The translations under genes and the position numbers were made by a program. This document shows, piece after piece, positions 24,319 through 31,811 of a DNA stretch of 36,500 nt. Below the pieces are notes generated by a model. It was not told where the DNA came from, ran no database searches, and worked only from the letters and a program-made list of their open reading frames with translations. Source of the stretch: Clostridiales bacterium (lineage in GTDB: Bacteria; Bacillota; Clostridia; Christensenellales; CAG-138); the NCBI GenBank assembly GCA_015056105.1, contig SVGX01000015.1:1-36500 (forward strand), given 5' to 3'. Each line of letters opens with the position of its first letter. Within the stretch, counting starts at the first letter, position 1.

Positions 24319-25596
24319 TCATTTCCCTCCCTTGGTGATCTCAATGAGGATCTCGTCATCGGTATAGTAGCGGGCGGTGGTGTAGGTGCGAAGCTTGTTG
24401 GAGGATGTGATCACCGGCATCTTGCCCGCAAGGGGATTGTTCATATACATAAGGGGGCAGATGTAGGAGGTGATGACGCCGGTCTTTCTGAGCCTTTTCG
24501 CATAGGGCGTTTTTTCAAATTCCTTCAAAACGGCGGGTGCAGCGGTGAACACAGTGGGCACCACCACCTTGCTGTTGCCGGCTTCCTTGAGACCCGCTTC
24601 CACCTTGTCAGTCCAGCTCTTGAGCTGTTCAAGGCTCATATGGGGGCAGCCCATGAAGCAGAGCTTCGGCTTGGCTTCCTTGTTCTTCCACATGATGGGA
24701 TAGCTGTCATACACACGCTGGAGTTCCGCATCGTCAATGACATACACCTTTGCGCCCTCGGCGATGAGGCTTTCGCCCTGCTCCTTTGCTTCCGGGGTCA
24801 GATTTTCCACATGGTAAAGGCCGACGGCACCGTTGGAAGCGGTGGCGGCGCCCATATCCTTTAAGAAGGTGCAGGCAGCGTCGTCAAGCTCCGTGCCGAG
24901 CCATTTGTCAAGGCCGCGGATAAAGGGCACATCCTCCATCACCTTCATGCCGATGGCGCTGCCAAGGAGCTGCGCTTCCGGCTTTTTGGTGGTTTGAATG
25001 TCGATGATCCAGGTGGCTTTGCGGCCCTCATCGGTCAAAAGACCGAAGTAGGGCACGTACCCGAGCACCGAGCCCATCAGGTCGATGATGCCGCTGTTGC
25101 GGTTGCAGCGGGCGCCCAGCACGCTGTTGGCGTACACCACCGCGGAGGATTCCGACCAGGAAAGGATATCGCCCTTTTGGGGCTTGTTGCCCACCTCATC
25201 CATATAGCAGGTGCAGGAGAAGGCATCCTTTTCCATCAGGCCCAGCTTATTGAGCTGGCCTTCATAGAATTCCTGCCGGGTATACATGAAGTTATTGAAG
25301 ATGAAATCCAGCAGGAAGTTGCTGGGCACGTTTTTATCCACGGGGCGGGGGTCTGCGGTGAACTGCTGCCCGGAAACCGCGCCCGCTTCGATGAGCTGTT
25401 CCATCAGCTCATATACCGGGCCGAGGGCCTTCAGGCCAAAGCTTGTCACAAGGTGGTTGTATTGGCTTGTAACGGGCACCATTTTCGTTGCGCCGAAGAC
25501 TTCGCCGTAGCGGATAAGGGTCTGCAGTACCTTTTTTAAAGTTTCGCCCTCGCCGCCGTTTAAAATGTGCTGTTGTTGTTCGGTAAGCTGCATCAT
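24319..25596 (-). CDS. Aconitase X catalytic large subunit (DUF521)
   Basis: This is the 425-residue large subunit of aconitase X, a hydro-lyase holding an iron-sulfur cluster. The signature SWSESSAVVYANSVLGARC followed by NRNSG is present, and Cys residues in GARCNRN, in FMGCPHMS and in SYICPLM are the likely cluster ligands. It begins 19 bp after the reductase gene (AAAGGAAAT as ribosome site) and overlaps the small-subunit start, so the three genes are one operon. Without a proline-racemase-like or delta-1-pyrroline-2-carboxylate reductase neighbour, the hydroxyproline role is possible but unsupported. The neighbouring flavin/iron-sulfur reductase suggests dehydration followed by enoate reduction. 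Confidence 0.92.
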   Translation of the reverse strand: MMQLTEQQQHILNGGEGETLKKVLQTLIRYGEVFGATKMVPVTSQYNHLVTSFGLKALGPVYELMEQLIEAGAVSGQQFTADPRPVDKNVPSNFLLDFIFNNFMYTRQEFYEGQLNKLGLMEKDAFSCTCYMDEVGNKPQKGDILSWSESSAVVYANSVLGARCNRNSGIIDLMGSVLGYVPYFGLLTDEGRKATWIIDIQTTKKPEAQLLGSAIGMKVMEDVPFIRGLDKWLGTELDDAACTFLKDMGAATASNGAVGLYHVENLTPEAKEQGESLIAEGAKVYVIDDAELQRVYDSYPIMWKNKEAKPKLCFMGCPHMSLEQLKSWTDKVEAGLKEAGNSKVVVPTVFTAAPAVLKEFEKTPYAKRLRKTGVITSYICPLMYMNNPLAGKMPVITSSNKLRTYTTARYYTDDEILIEITKGGK

Positions 25597-25615
25597 ATGA
25601 TATTTCCTTTCCGCA

Positions 25616-27676
25616 TCAAAGCTTCATGGCCACATCCCAGGCCTTCCAGATCACGCTGCGCAGGTTGCCCACCTTGTCCGCATCGCCCACAAGGTGTACG
25701 TTTTTGCCCTTCGGGGCAAGGGGGGCGCTCCTGTAGCCGACGGAGAGGATCACGCTGTCCGCGGCGATCCTGTACTCGGTGCCGTTCTTATCCTTTACAA
25801 GCACGCCGTCATCCTCGATGGCCGCAACGGCGGTCTCAAGGTGTACGGGCACCTTGTTGGCATTGAAGAAATCGCGGAGGAAGCTGGTGTTGGCAAGGCA
25901 CACGCCGGGGGTGGTGACAAGGTCATCCATCATTTCCACGATGGTGGGCTTTTTGCCCTGCAGATACAGCTCATAGGCGATCTCGCAGCCGGTAAGGCCG
26001 CCGCCGATGATGGTGACGTTTTCGCCCACTTCCTTTTTCCCAAGGAGGAAGTCGATGGCCTGAATGCCCTTATCAAAGCCGGGGATGGGGATGCGGTTGG
26101 CGGTGGAACCGGTGGCGATGATGACCTCATCCGCGGTGATGCCGGAAATATCCTTCACCTCCGCGTTGAGCTTCACCTCAATGGGATATTTTCCCATTTC
26201 GCGCCTGTACCAGGCGATGAGGGCCTTATCCTTTTCCTTGAAGGAGGGCGCTGCCGCCGCGATGAATACGCCGCCAAGCTCATTGCTCTTCTCGTAAAGG
26301 GTCACCTTGTGGCCCCGCTTGGCGCAGACGAGGGCAGCTTCCATGCCGCCGATGCCGCCGCCGATGACGGCGATGTTCTTCGCCTTCTTCGCGGGTTTGA
26401 TGTAGTGCTTTTTCGACTGCATGGTCTCCGCATTGATGGCGCAGCGGGCAAGGCCCATGGTGTCGGAAAGGTCCTGGGTGTTGTAGTGGCCCTTGGAGGA
26501 GGAGAAGTTGAAGCAGCCGCTGTGGCAGCAGATGCAGGGGCGGATATCCTCAAGGCGATCTTCGATGAGCTTGGTGATCCACTCGGGATCCGCAAGGAAC
26601 TGGCGGGCAACGCCCATGCCGTCGATCCTGCCTTCCGCAATGGCTGCCGCCGCCGTCTCCGGATCCATACGGCCGGCACAGACCACGGGGATATCCACGA
26701 ACTTCTTGATGTGTGCCACATCCTCAAGGTTGCAGTTTTCGGGCATGTACATGGGCGGATGTGCCCAGTACCAGGAATCGTAGGTGCCGTTGTCGGCGTT
26801 GAGCATATCGTAGCCGGCATCCTGCAGGTATTTGGCGGCGCGCTCGGATTCTTCCATGGCGCGGCCCACTTCCGTGTATTCCTCACCGGGAACGGCGCCC
26901 TGGGCGAAGCCCTTCATTTTGGATTCCACGCTGTAGCGCAGGGAAACGGGGAAATCGCTGCCGCAGCTTTCCTTGATGGCATGCACCACCTCCGCTGCGA
27001 AACGGTAGCGGTTTTCAAAGCTGCCGCCGTATTCGTCGGTGCGCTTGTTGAAGAATTCGATGGAAAACTGGTCGAGAAGATAGCCTTCGTGTACGGCATG
27101 CACTTCCACACCGTCAACGCCCGCATCCTTGCAGAGCTTGGCGGTCTTGGCAAAGGCTTCGATGATCTCATGGATCTGCTCTACGGTCATTTCCGGGCAG
27201 ATGATGTCCGGCGCCCAGCGGGCAGGCTGCGCGCTCGGCGATGCCAGCTCATGGCTGGTGTCGATGATGGGCTTGAGGATGGCGCGGGTAAACTTGTTCT
27301 TGTGAAGCGGCCCGATCAGCTCCGTGATGGCCCAGCTGCGGCCCATGCCGGCAGTAAGCTGCACGAAAAGCTTGGCGCCGGTCTTGTGGATCTCATCCAT
27401 AAACACCTTCAGCTCTTCAAACATTTTGGGGTTCTGCCAGAGCCACTTGCCCCAGAAGGTATCCCGAAGGGGCGCAATGCCGGGGATGATGAGGCCCACG
27501 TTGTTCTTTGCCCGTTCAAGGAACAGCTTGGCGGCTTCCTGATCGAAACCGCAGCCGGTCAGCTCAAACCAGCCGAACAGGGATGTACCGCCCATGGGGC
27601 ACATGACGATGCGGTTTTTGATCTCCACATTGCCCACCTTCCAGGGGGTAAACAAAGCTTCATACCTTTGATCCAT
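25616..27676 (-). CDS. 2-enoate reductase-like flavin/iron-sulfur oxidoreductase (Old Yellow Enzyme family)
   Basis: This 686-residue enzyme has the 2-enoate reductase/2,4-dienoyl-CoA reductase/BaiCD layout. An N-terminal FMN TIM barrel (about 1-350) includes GVDGVEVHAVHEGYLLDQF. A 4Fe-4S cluster motif near residue 380 has CxxC-x3-C in CICCHSGC plus a later Cys in LARCAIN. An FAD Rossmann domain follows (AVIGGGIGGMEAAL, about 430), then an NAD(P)H Rossmann insertion (TIIGGGLTGCEIAYEL, about 555). Such enzymes reduce C=C bonds of enoates in anaerobes. AGAGAGG precedes the ATG at some distance. It is the first gene of an operon with both aconitase X subunits, which suggests that a hydroxy acid is dehydrated and the product reduced. 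Confidence 0.93.
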   Translation of the reverse strand: MDQRYEALFTPWKVGNVEIKNRIVMCPMGGTSLFGWFELTGCGFDQEAAKLFLERAKNNVGLIIPGIAPLRDTFWGKWLWQNPKMFEELKVFMDEIHKTGAKLFVQLTAGMGRSWAITELIGPLHKNKFTRAILKPIIDTSHELASPSAQPARWAPDIICPEMTVEQIHEIIEAFAKTAKLCKDAGVDGVEVHAVHEGYLLDQFSIEFFNKRTDEYGGSFENRYRFAAEVVHAIKESCGSDFPVSLRYSVESKMKGFAQGAVPGEEYTEVGRAMEESERAAKYLQDAGYDMLNADNGTYDSWYWAHPPMYMPENCNLEDVAHIKKFVDIPVVCAGRMDPETAAAAIAEGRIDGMGVARQFLADPEWITKLIEDRLEDIRPCICCHSGCFNFSSSKGHYNTQDLSDTMGLARCAINAETMQSKKHYIKPAKKAKNIAVIGGGIGGMEAALVCAKRGHKVTLYEKSNELGGVFIAAAAPSFKEKDKALIAWYRREMGKYPIEVKLNAEVKDISGITADEVIIATGSTANRIPIPGFDKGIQAIDFLLGKKEVGENVTIIGGGLTGCEIAYELYLQGKKPTIVEMMDDLVTTPGVCLANTSFLRDFFNANKVPVHLETAVAAIEDDGVLVKDKNGTEYRIAADSVILSVGYRSAPLAPKGKNVHLVGDADKVGNLRSVIWKAWDVAMKL

Positions 27677-27775
27677 GATAGATATTCGCCTCTCTTCCTA
27701 TGTTAATAAAGATAAACAGGATCATAAAAAAACAGTGCGCACGCGGGGTTTTCCGCATGTCGCTGCATTATGATA

Positions 27776-27804
27776 ATTATATGCCAATCCGGAAAGTAAA
27801 GCAA
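27776..27804 (-). promoter_or_regulatory. Promoter of the reductase-aconitase X operon
   Basis: On the minus strand TTGCTT (27799-27804) and TATAAT (27776-27781) are 17 bp apart, 100 bp upstream of the reductase start. Confidence 0.7.
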
Positions 27805-27838
27805 CCGGTTTCCGCATGGATGAAAGCTGCCTCTCCTT

Positions 27839-27861
27839 CGCCCCGCGGGGCGCTTTTTTTA
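27839..27861 (+). terminator. Terminator-shaped hairpin at the left edge of the phage-like element
   Basis: CGCCCCGCGGGGCG is a perfect palindrome followed by CTTTTTTT on the + strand. No + strand gene precedes it in the gap from 27677, so it may insulate the following promoter or be a leftover of the element's boundary. A second, smaller inverted repeat (GTACC / GGTAC then TTTT) lies near 27902-27920. Confidence 0.7.
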
Positions 27862-27945
27862 TGCCCGGAAATGCACCAAAAAGGCAACATGTGCTTTTTG
27901 GGTACCATAAACGGTACTTTTAATAAAAAACATGGGTTTTGTATC

Positions 27946-27974
27946 TTGAAAAACGAAGCCGGATGCACTACTAT
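27946..27974 (+). promoter_or_regulatory. Promoter of the phage-like operon
   Basis: TTGAAA (27946-27951) and TACTAT (27969-27974) lie 17 bp apart, about 50 bp before the first gene. A LexA-type box begins 14 bp after the -10. Confidence 0.75.
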
Positions 27975-27987
27975 GTTCTTAAAAAAC

Positions 27988-28001
27988 AGAACAAATGTTC
28001 T
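27988..28001. promoter_or_regulatory. LexA (SOS) box-like operator
   Basis: AGAACAAATGTTCT contains GAAC-AAAT-GTTC, matching the Gram-positive LexA/DinR core GAACRNRYGTTC at every defined position. It lies just downstream of the promoter, where a bound repressor would block transcription. It overlaps a second inverted pair, TGTTCT...AGAACA (27974-27993). The match is to a short core, so chance cannot be excluded, but the position in front of phage genes supports it. Confidence 0.6.
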
Positions 28002-28024
28002 TATTACAAAGGAGGAAAACGAAC

Positions 28025-28591
28025 ATGAAACAGAAAAACGGTTCCTCCGTGCGCATGATAGAAAACCGCATGGTGGATCCAAACGCCTTTGCCGCCTGTT
28101 ATGACGGGGCGGATTACGGCGATACAAAGGAACGGGAAAGGGCGGCCTATAAGGAAACGGAAAAAAGGCTCTTTGCCCTCCGGGCGCTGCAGGCGCGGAT
28201 GGCGGAAACAAAGGAAGAGCTCGGCGAGCTTGAAAGCCTTGGGCTCGATGCGCTGAAGGCGCATTCCGCATCCCTTGTGCGGGTACTGCGCCCCGGCATG
28301 CGCCTTGAGCCGGAGGAAGTGCACCGGATGCAGCTTGAAATGCTCCGCGCCAGGCTTGCGGCGGATGAGCGGGAATGGAAGCGGATGCGCATTGCCCTTG
28401 ATTTTATCCGGGATGACCCTTATTACCTGACCGTGGAGGCCCGCTATCTGAAGGGCATGGGGGATGGGGATGTGGCGCTGCGCCTTTGCTGCGATCCTTC
28501 CACCGTACGCCGCAACCGGGTGCGCCTTGTGCGCACGCTGGCCCTTCGGCTTTACGGTGTGGGAGGCATGCTATGCGTGAACTCCTTTTAA
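28025..28591 (+). CDS. Phage-type transcriptional regulator, DUF1492/ArpU-like (sigma region 4-like)
   Basis: This is a 188-residue, highly charged, mostly helical protein. The first part forms long Glu/Arg-rich helices (about 35-125). The C-terminal part (about 130-185) reads YLTVEARYLKGMGDGDVAL then CDPSTVRRNRVRLVRTLAL, a sigma-70 region 4-like helix-turn-helix as in DUF1492/RinA/ArpU late-gene activators. Such genes commonly lie just before the terminase genes in Firmicutes prophages, as here. AAAGGAGG is eight or nine bases before the ATG at 28025. It overlaps the terminase start by 19 bp. A small-terminase role is the main alternative, since no other candidate is upstream. Confidence 0.75.
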   Translation: MKQKNGSSVRMIENRMVDPNAFAACYDGADYGDTKERERAAYKETEKRLFALRALQARMAETKEELGELESLGLDALKAHSASLVRVLRPGMRLEPEEVHRMQLEMLRARLAADEREWKRMRIALDFIRDDPYYLTVEARYLKGMGDGDVALRLCCDPSTVRRNRVRLVRTLALRLYGVGGMLCVNSF

Positions 28592-29916
28592 GCGGCACGC
28601 CCAACGAAAGGCAGGCGGAGTTTTTCCGGGCCACCGCACGGCATACCGCCTACGGCGGGGCGAGAGGCGGCGGCAAAAGCTGGGCCATGCGGCGAAAGCT
28701 GGTGCTGCTTGCCCTTGCAACGCCGAACCTCAACGCGCTGCTTCTTCGCCGGACGCTGCCGGAGCTTCGGGAAAACCATGTGGTGCCCCTTTTGAAGGAA
28801 CTTTACGGCGTGGCGGATTACAACAGTACGGAGCGTACCTTCCGCTTCCCCAACGGGGCGCGGCTGCGCCTTGGCTACTGCGACGGCGCCAACGATGTCT
28901 ACCAATACCAGGGACAGGAATACGATGTCATCGGTCTTGAGGAGGCTACCCATTTTACCGAGGAGCAGATGCGCTTTCTTACCACCTGCAACCGCACCGT
29001 GAAGAAGGACTTCCGCCCCCGGATGTACTATACCTGCAACCCGGGGAATGTGGGCCACGCATGGGTGAAGCGGCTTTTTATCGACAGGCAGTTTCTTCCC
29101 GGCGAGCGGCCGGAGGATTATGCCTTCATTCCCGCAAGGGTGTGGGACAACAAGGTGCTGCTTGAAGCAGACCCGGACTATGTACGGCAGCTGCAGGCGC
29201 TGCCGGAGGATCTGCGCCGCGCCCATCTTGACGGGGATTGGGATGTGCATGCGGGCCAGTATTTCCGGGAATTTTCCCGGGAAAAGCATGTGGCGGCGCC
29301 CTTTGCCATCCCCAAATGGTGGCGGCGCTTCCGCTCTATGGACTGGGGTTACAACGATCCCTGCTGCGTGCTGTGGCATGCGGTGGATGGGGATGGCAGG
29401 GTATTCACCTACCGGGAGCTGTATGTGCGGCGCATGCAGGCTTCGGAGGTGGCGAAAAAGATCATCGCCCTTACGGGGGATGAGGCGGTTGCCTATACCG
29501 TGGCTTCCCCTGATATGTGGCAGAAGCGGGGGGCGCTGCTCAAAGCGGAGGGCGGTTTTACCGGCGAAAGCATCGCGGAGCTTTTCGCCCGCGCGGGCGT
29601 GGCGCTGACCCCGGCGGATAATGCCCGCGTAGCGGGCTGGCAGCGGGTGCGGGAATTTCTTGCGGTAAATGAGCAGGGAGAACCGCTTTGGCAGGCCTTT
29701 CCCGATTGCGTGAATCTGCTTCGGACGCTGCCGCTGCTGCAGTTTGATGCCCACAACAGGGAGGATGCCGCCGATGGGGATGACCACGCGCCGGAAGCGC
29801 TGCGCTATGCGCTGATGTCGCGTCCCCGAAAGAGCGAGATGGCGCCGGCAGCGCGGCCGAAACGCTACGACCCGTTTTCCCAGCCCGCGCACCGCGCCGG
29901 GTTTATGGAAAAATAA
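28573..29916 (+). CDS. Phage terminase large subunit
   Basis: This is a 447-residue large terminase (ATPase plus nuclease) that packages phage DNA. Walker A is GGARGGGKS (residues 28-36), Walker B is DVIGLEEATHF (D118, E123/E124), the coupling region reads YYTCNPGNVGHAWVK, and the nuclease domain opens with SMDWGYNDP (D257). Length and motifs fit the Terminase_6/Terminase_3 class and appear intact. GGGAGG precedes the ATG at 28573, inside the end of the preceding regulator gene. The base composition is GC-rich like the host's, so this part has been with GC-rich hosts for long, unlike the more AT-rich right end of the element. Confidence 0.93.
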   Translation: MRELLLSGTPNERQAEFFRATARHTAYGGARGGGKSWAMRRKLVLLALATPNLNALLLRRTLPELRENHVVPLLKELYGVADYNSTERTFRFPNGARLRLGYCDGANDVYQYQGQEYDVIGLEEATHFTEEQMRFLTTCNRTVKKDFRPRMYYTCNPGNVGHAWVKRLFIDRQFLPGERPEDYAFIPARVWDNKVLLEADPDYVRQLQALPEDLRRAHLDGDWDVHAGQYFREFSREKHVAAPFAIPKWWRRFRSMDWGYNDPCCVLWHAVDGDGRVFTYRELYVRRMQASEVAKKIIALTGDEAVAYTVASPDMWQKRGALLKAEGGFTGESIAELFARAGVALTPADNARVAGWQRVREFLAVNEQGEPLWQAFPDCVNLLRTLPLLQFDAHNREDAADGDDHAPEALRYALMSRPRKSEMAPAARPKRYDPFSQPAHRAGFMEK

Positions 29917-29961
29917 CAAAAATACAGACAACAAAAACAGAAAAACGGAGGAAATACAAAA

Positions 29962-31560
29962 ATGACCAGCATGAAACAGAATAAAACCGAGCGTCTTTAT
30001 GAACTTTTTGAAGAATACCGCAACGCCTACCGGGCGGAATGGGAGAGGCTCGACCGCTGCGAGCGGGTCTACCGGGGCGACCACTGGCAGGATGTGCCGG
30101 AACAGGACGACAACGAGCCCCGCCCCGTTACGCCGGTGCTCCAATCCACCATCGAAAACGTGCGTGCGGATCTGATGGACCGTATGCCGGAAGCCGTCAT
30201 CGTTTCCGACGGCGCGGGACATGAGCGGGTGGCGGAGATGCTGACCGCCCTGATCCGGGAAAACCACCGCCTTTGCCGCTTTGAGCGCGAATACGCCAAT
30301 ATGATGCATGACCTTCTTGTGGGCGGCTACATGGTACAGGAGACCGGCTACGACAGCGAGCTCAACGGCGGCTTCGGCGCGGCGTTTCTTCGGGCGGTGG
30401 ATCCCCACAGCATCATGTTCGATCCCCTTGTGACGGATATCCAGCAGTCCCGTGCCGTCTTCAAATTTGCGCCTTACCCCATGGAATGGCTGCGCGCCCA
30501 TTACCCGGAAAAAGCGGAGAAAATGCGGGAGGATATCTTCCGCCCCGCCCGGGTGCAGGATGATTATCTGCAGCAGTCGGACAGGGATATGGTGCTGCTG
30601 ATCGAGGCATGGGAAAGGGAATACGACAGCGATACCGGGCGCAGCAGCATCCATATGGCAAAGCTTGCGGGCGGGGTACTTCTTGAGGACAGCCGCGACC
30701 ACAAGCCGGGCGGCTATTTTGCCCACGGGGAATATCCCTTTGTGGTAACGCCCCTTTTCGTCCGCAAGGGTACGCCTCTTGGCTACGGCTTTGTGGATAT
30801 GTTCGAAACACAGCAGCGATATGCGGACAAGCTTGATCAGATCATCCTCAAAAACGCGCTGATGGCTTCCCACAACAAGCTGCTTATTACCGGCGCTTCC
30901 GGCTTCGACCCGGAAGACCTCAGGGATTGGTCCAAGGAAGTACACCGGGGCGAAAGCCTTGCGGGCGTTACCTGGTTCCCCACCGCGCCGCTGCCGGGCT
31001 ATATCCTCAGCTACGGGGAAAACATCCGCCAGAGCATCCGGGAAGAATCGGGATCCAACGATTTTGTCCGGGGACAGACCTACGGCGGTGTCACGGCGGC
31101 TTCCGCTATCGCTGCGCTGCAGGAGGCCGGCAGCAAGCGCAGCCGCATGGTTGCCCGGGCGGTGCACGGCGCCTTTGAGGAAGCCGTCCGCCAGGAGCTG
31201 GAGGTGGAGCGCGAATTCTGCGTGCTGCCCCGCCGCATCACCCTTGCAAATGCGGATACCGGCAGACAGGAGGCCGTTGCCTTCACCGGCGAGACCATGT
31301 TTGAGCTCACCGCCCGCAAGAACCGCCTGCCCCTTGAGTTCGGCATCAGCGTCAGGGCGCAGCAGGAGAACCGCTTCAGCGTGGCTGCCCACAACGAGCT
31401 GATTTTGAACCTTGTGAAGCTCAACATGATCACCCCGGCCATCGGCCTTGAGATGATGCTCTTTGACGGCAAGCGGGAAGCGCAGGCGCTGATGCGCGAA
31501 CACCTTCGCGCGGAGCAGGAAAAGCAGCTGCAGCAGCCGCAGATGGCGCTGCCGCAGTAA
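29962..31560 (+). CDS. Phage portal protein
   Basis: This 532-residue protein follows the terminase after 45 bp and has the look of a P22-type/podoviral-like portal. It has an N-terminal acidic/aromatic helix, WERLDRCERVYRGDHW, a block VLQSTIENVRADLMDRMPEA, the central VDPHSIMFDPLV, the long-helix region QRYADKLDQIILKNALMAS, and GGVTAASAIAALQEAGSKR, which is typical of portals of this group. The C-terminus is a Gln-rich helix. In a phage it would form the dodecameric DNA channel. AACGGAGG is the ribosome site. No scaffold, protease or capsid gene follows, so any particle would depend on another phage, or the gene has been retained for another reason. Confidence 0.88.
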   Translation: MTSMKQNKTERLYELFEEYRNAYRAEWERLDRCERVYRGDHWQDVPEQDDNEPRPVTPVLQSTIENVRADLMDRMPEAVIVSDGAGHERVAEMLTALIRENHRLCRFEREYANMMHDLLVGGYMVQETGYDSELNGGFGAAFLRAVDPHSIMFDPLVTDIQQSRAVFKFAPYPMEWLRAHYPEKAEKMREDIFRPARVQDDYLQQSDRDMVLLIEAWEREYDSDTGRSSIHMAKLAGGVLLEDSRDHKPGGYFAHGEYPFVVTPLFVRKGTPLGYGFVDMFETQQRYADKLDQIILKNALMASHNKLLITGASGFDPEDLRDWSKEVHRGESLAGVTWFPTAPLPGYILSYGENIRQSIREESGSNDFVRGQTYGGVTAASAIAALQEAGSKRSRMVARAVHGAFEEAVRQELEVEREFCVLPRRITLANADTGRQEAVAFTGETMFELTARKNRLPLEFGISVRAQQENRFSVAAHNELILNLVKLNMITPAIGLEMMLFDGKREAQALMREHLRAEQEKQLQQPQMALPQ

Positions 31561-31577
31561 GAAAGGAGCAGGCTCCC

Positions 31578-31784
31578 ATGAAAAAGCTTGAACGGATGAC
31601 GAAGAAGGGAGCGGAGGCAGGGCTTTCCTGCCTTCTCTCCATCTGCACGGATACGGAGCAGAAAGCGGCGGACAGGATCGCTGCGGCAAAGGTGCTCATC
31701 GACTTCGGCCGCAAGGCGGAAGCCGCGGAGGATGGCGCGCTGCGGGTGGTGCTCGAGGGCGTGCCCAAAGAATTTTTAAGTTAA
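31578..31784 (+). CDS. Small helical phage-associated protein
   Basis: This is a 68-residue helical protein between the portal gene and the toxin-like gene, 17 bp after the portal stop, with AAAGGAG at a good distance. The stretch KAADRIAAAKVLIDFGRKAE resembles short helical segments in phage small proteins near terminase and portal genes, but I cannot name a family. It could be an adaptor or a remnant of a small terminase. It has no membrane segment or signal peptide. The next gene begins 27 bp downstream, so it is in the same operon. Confidence 0.7.
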   Translation: MKKLERMTKKGAEAGLSCLLSICTDTEQKAADRIAAAKVLIDFGRKAEAAEDGALRVVLEGVPKEFLS

Positions 31785-31811
31785 AAATGAAGAAAAAGGA
31801 AGGAAAAATAC

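Noticed and set aside
28588-31689. 1033-codon minus strand frame across terminase and portal genes
   Set aside because: It is antisense to two intact phage proteins with known motifs, and arises from G/C third positions.
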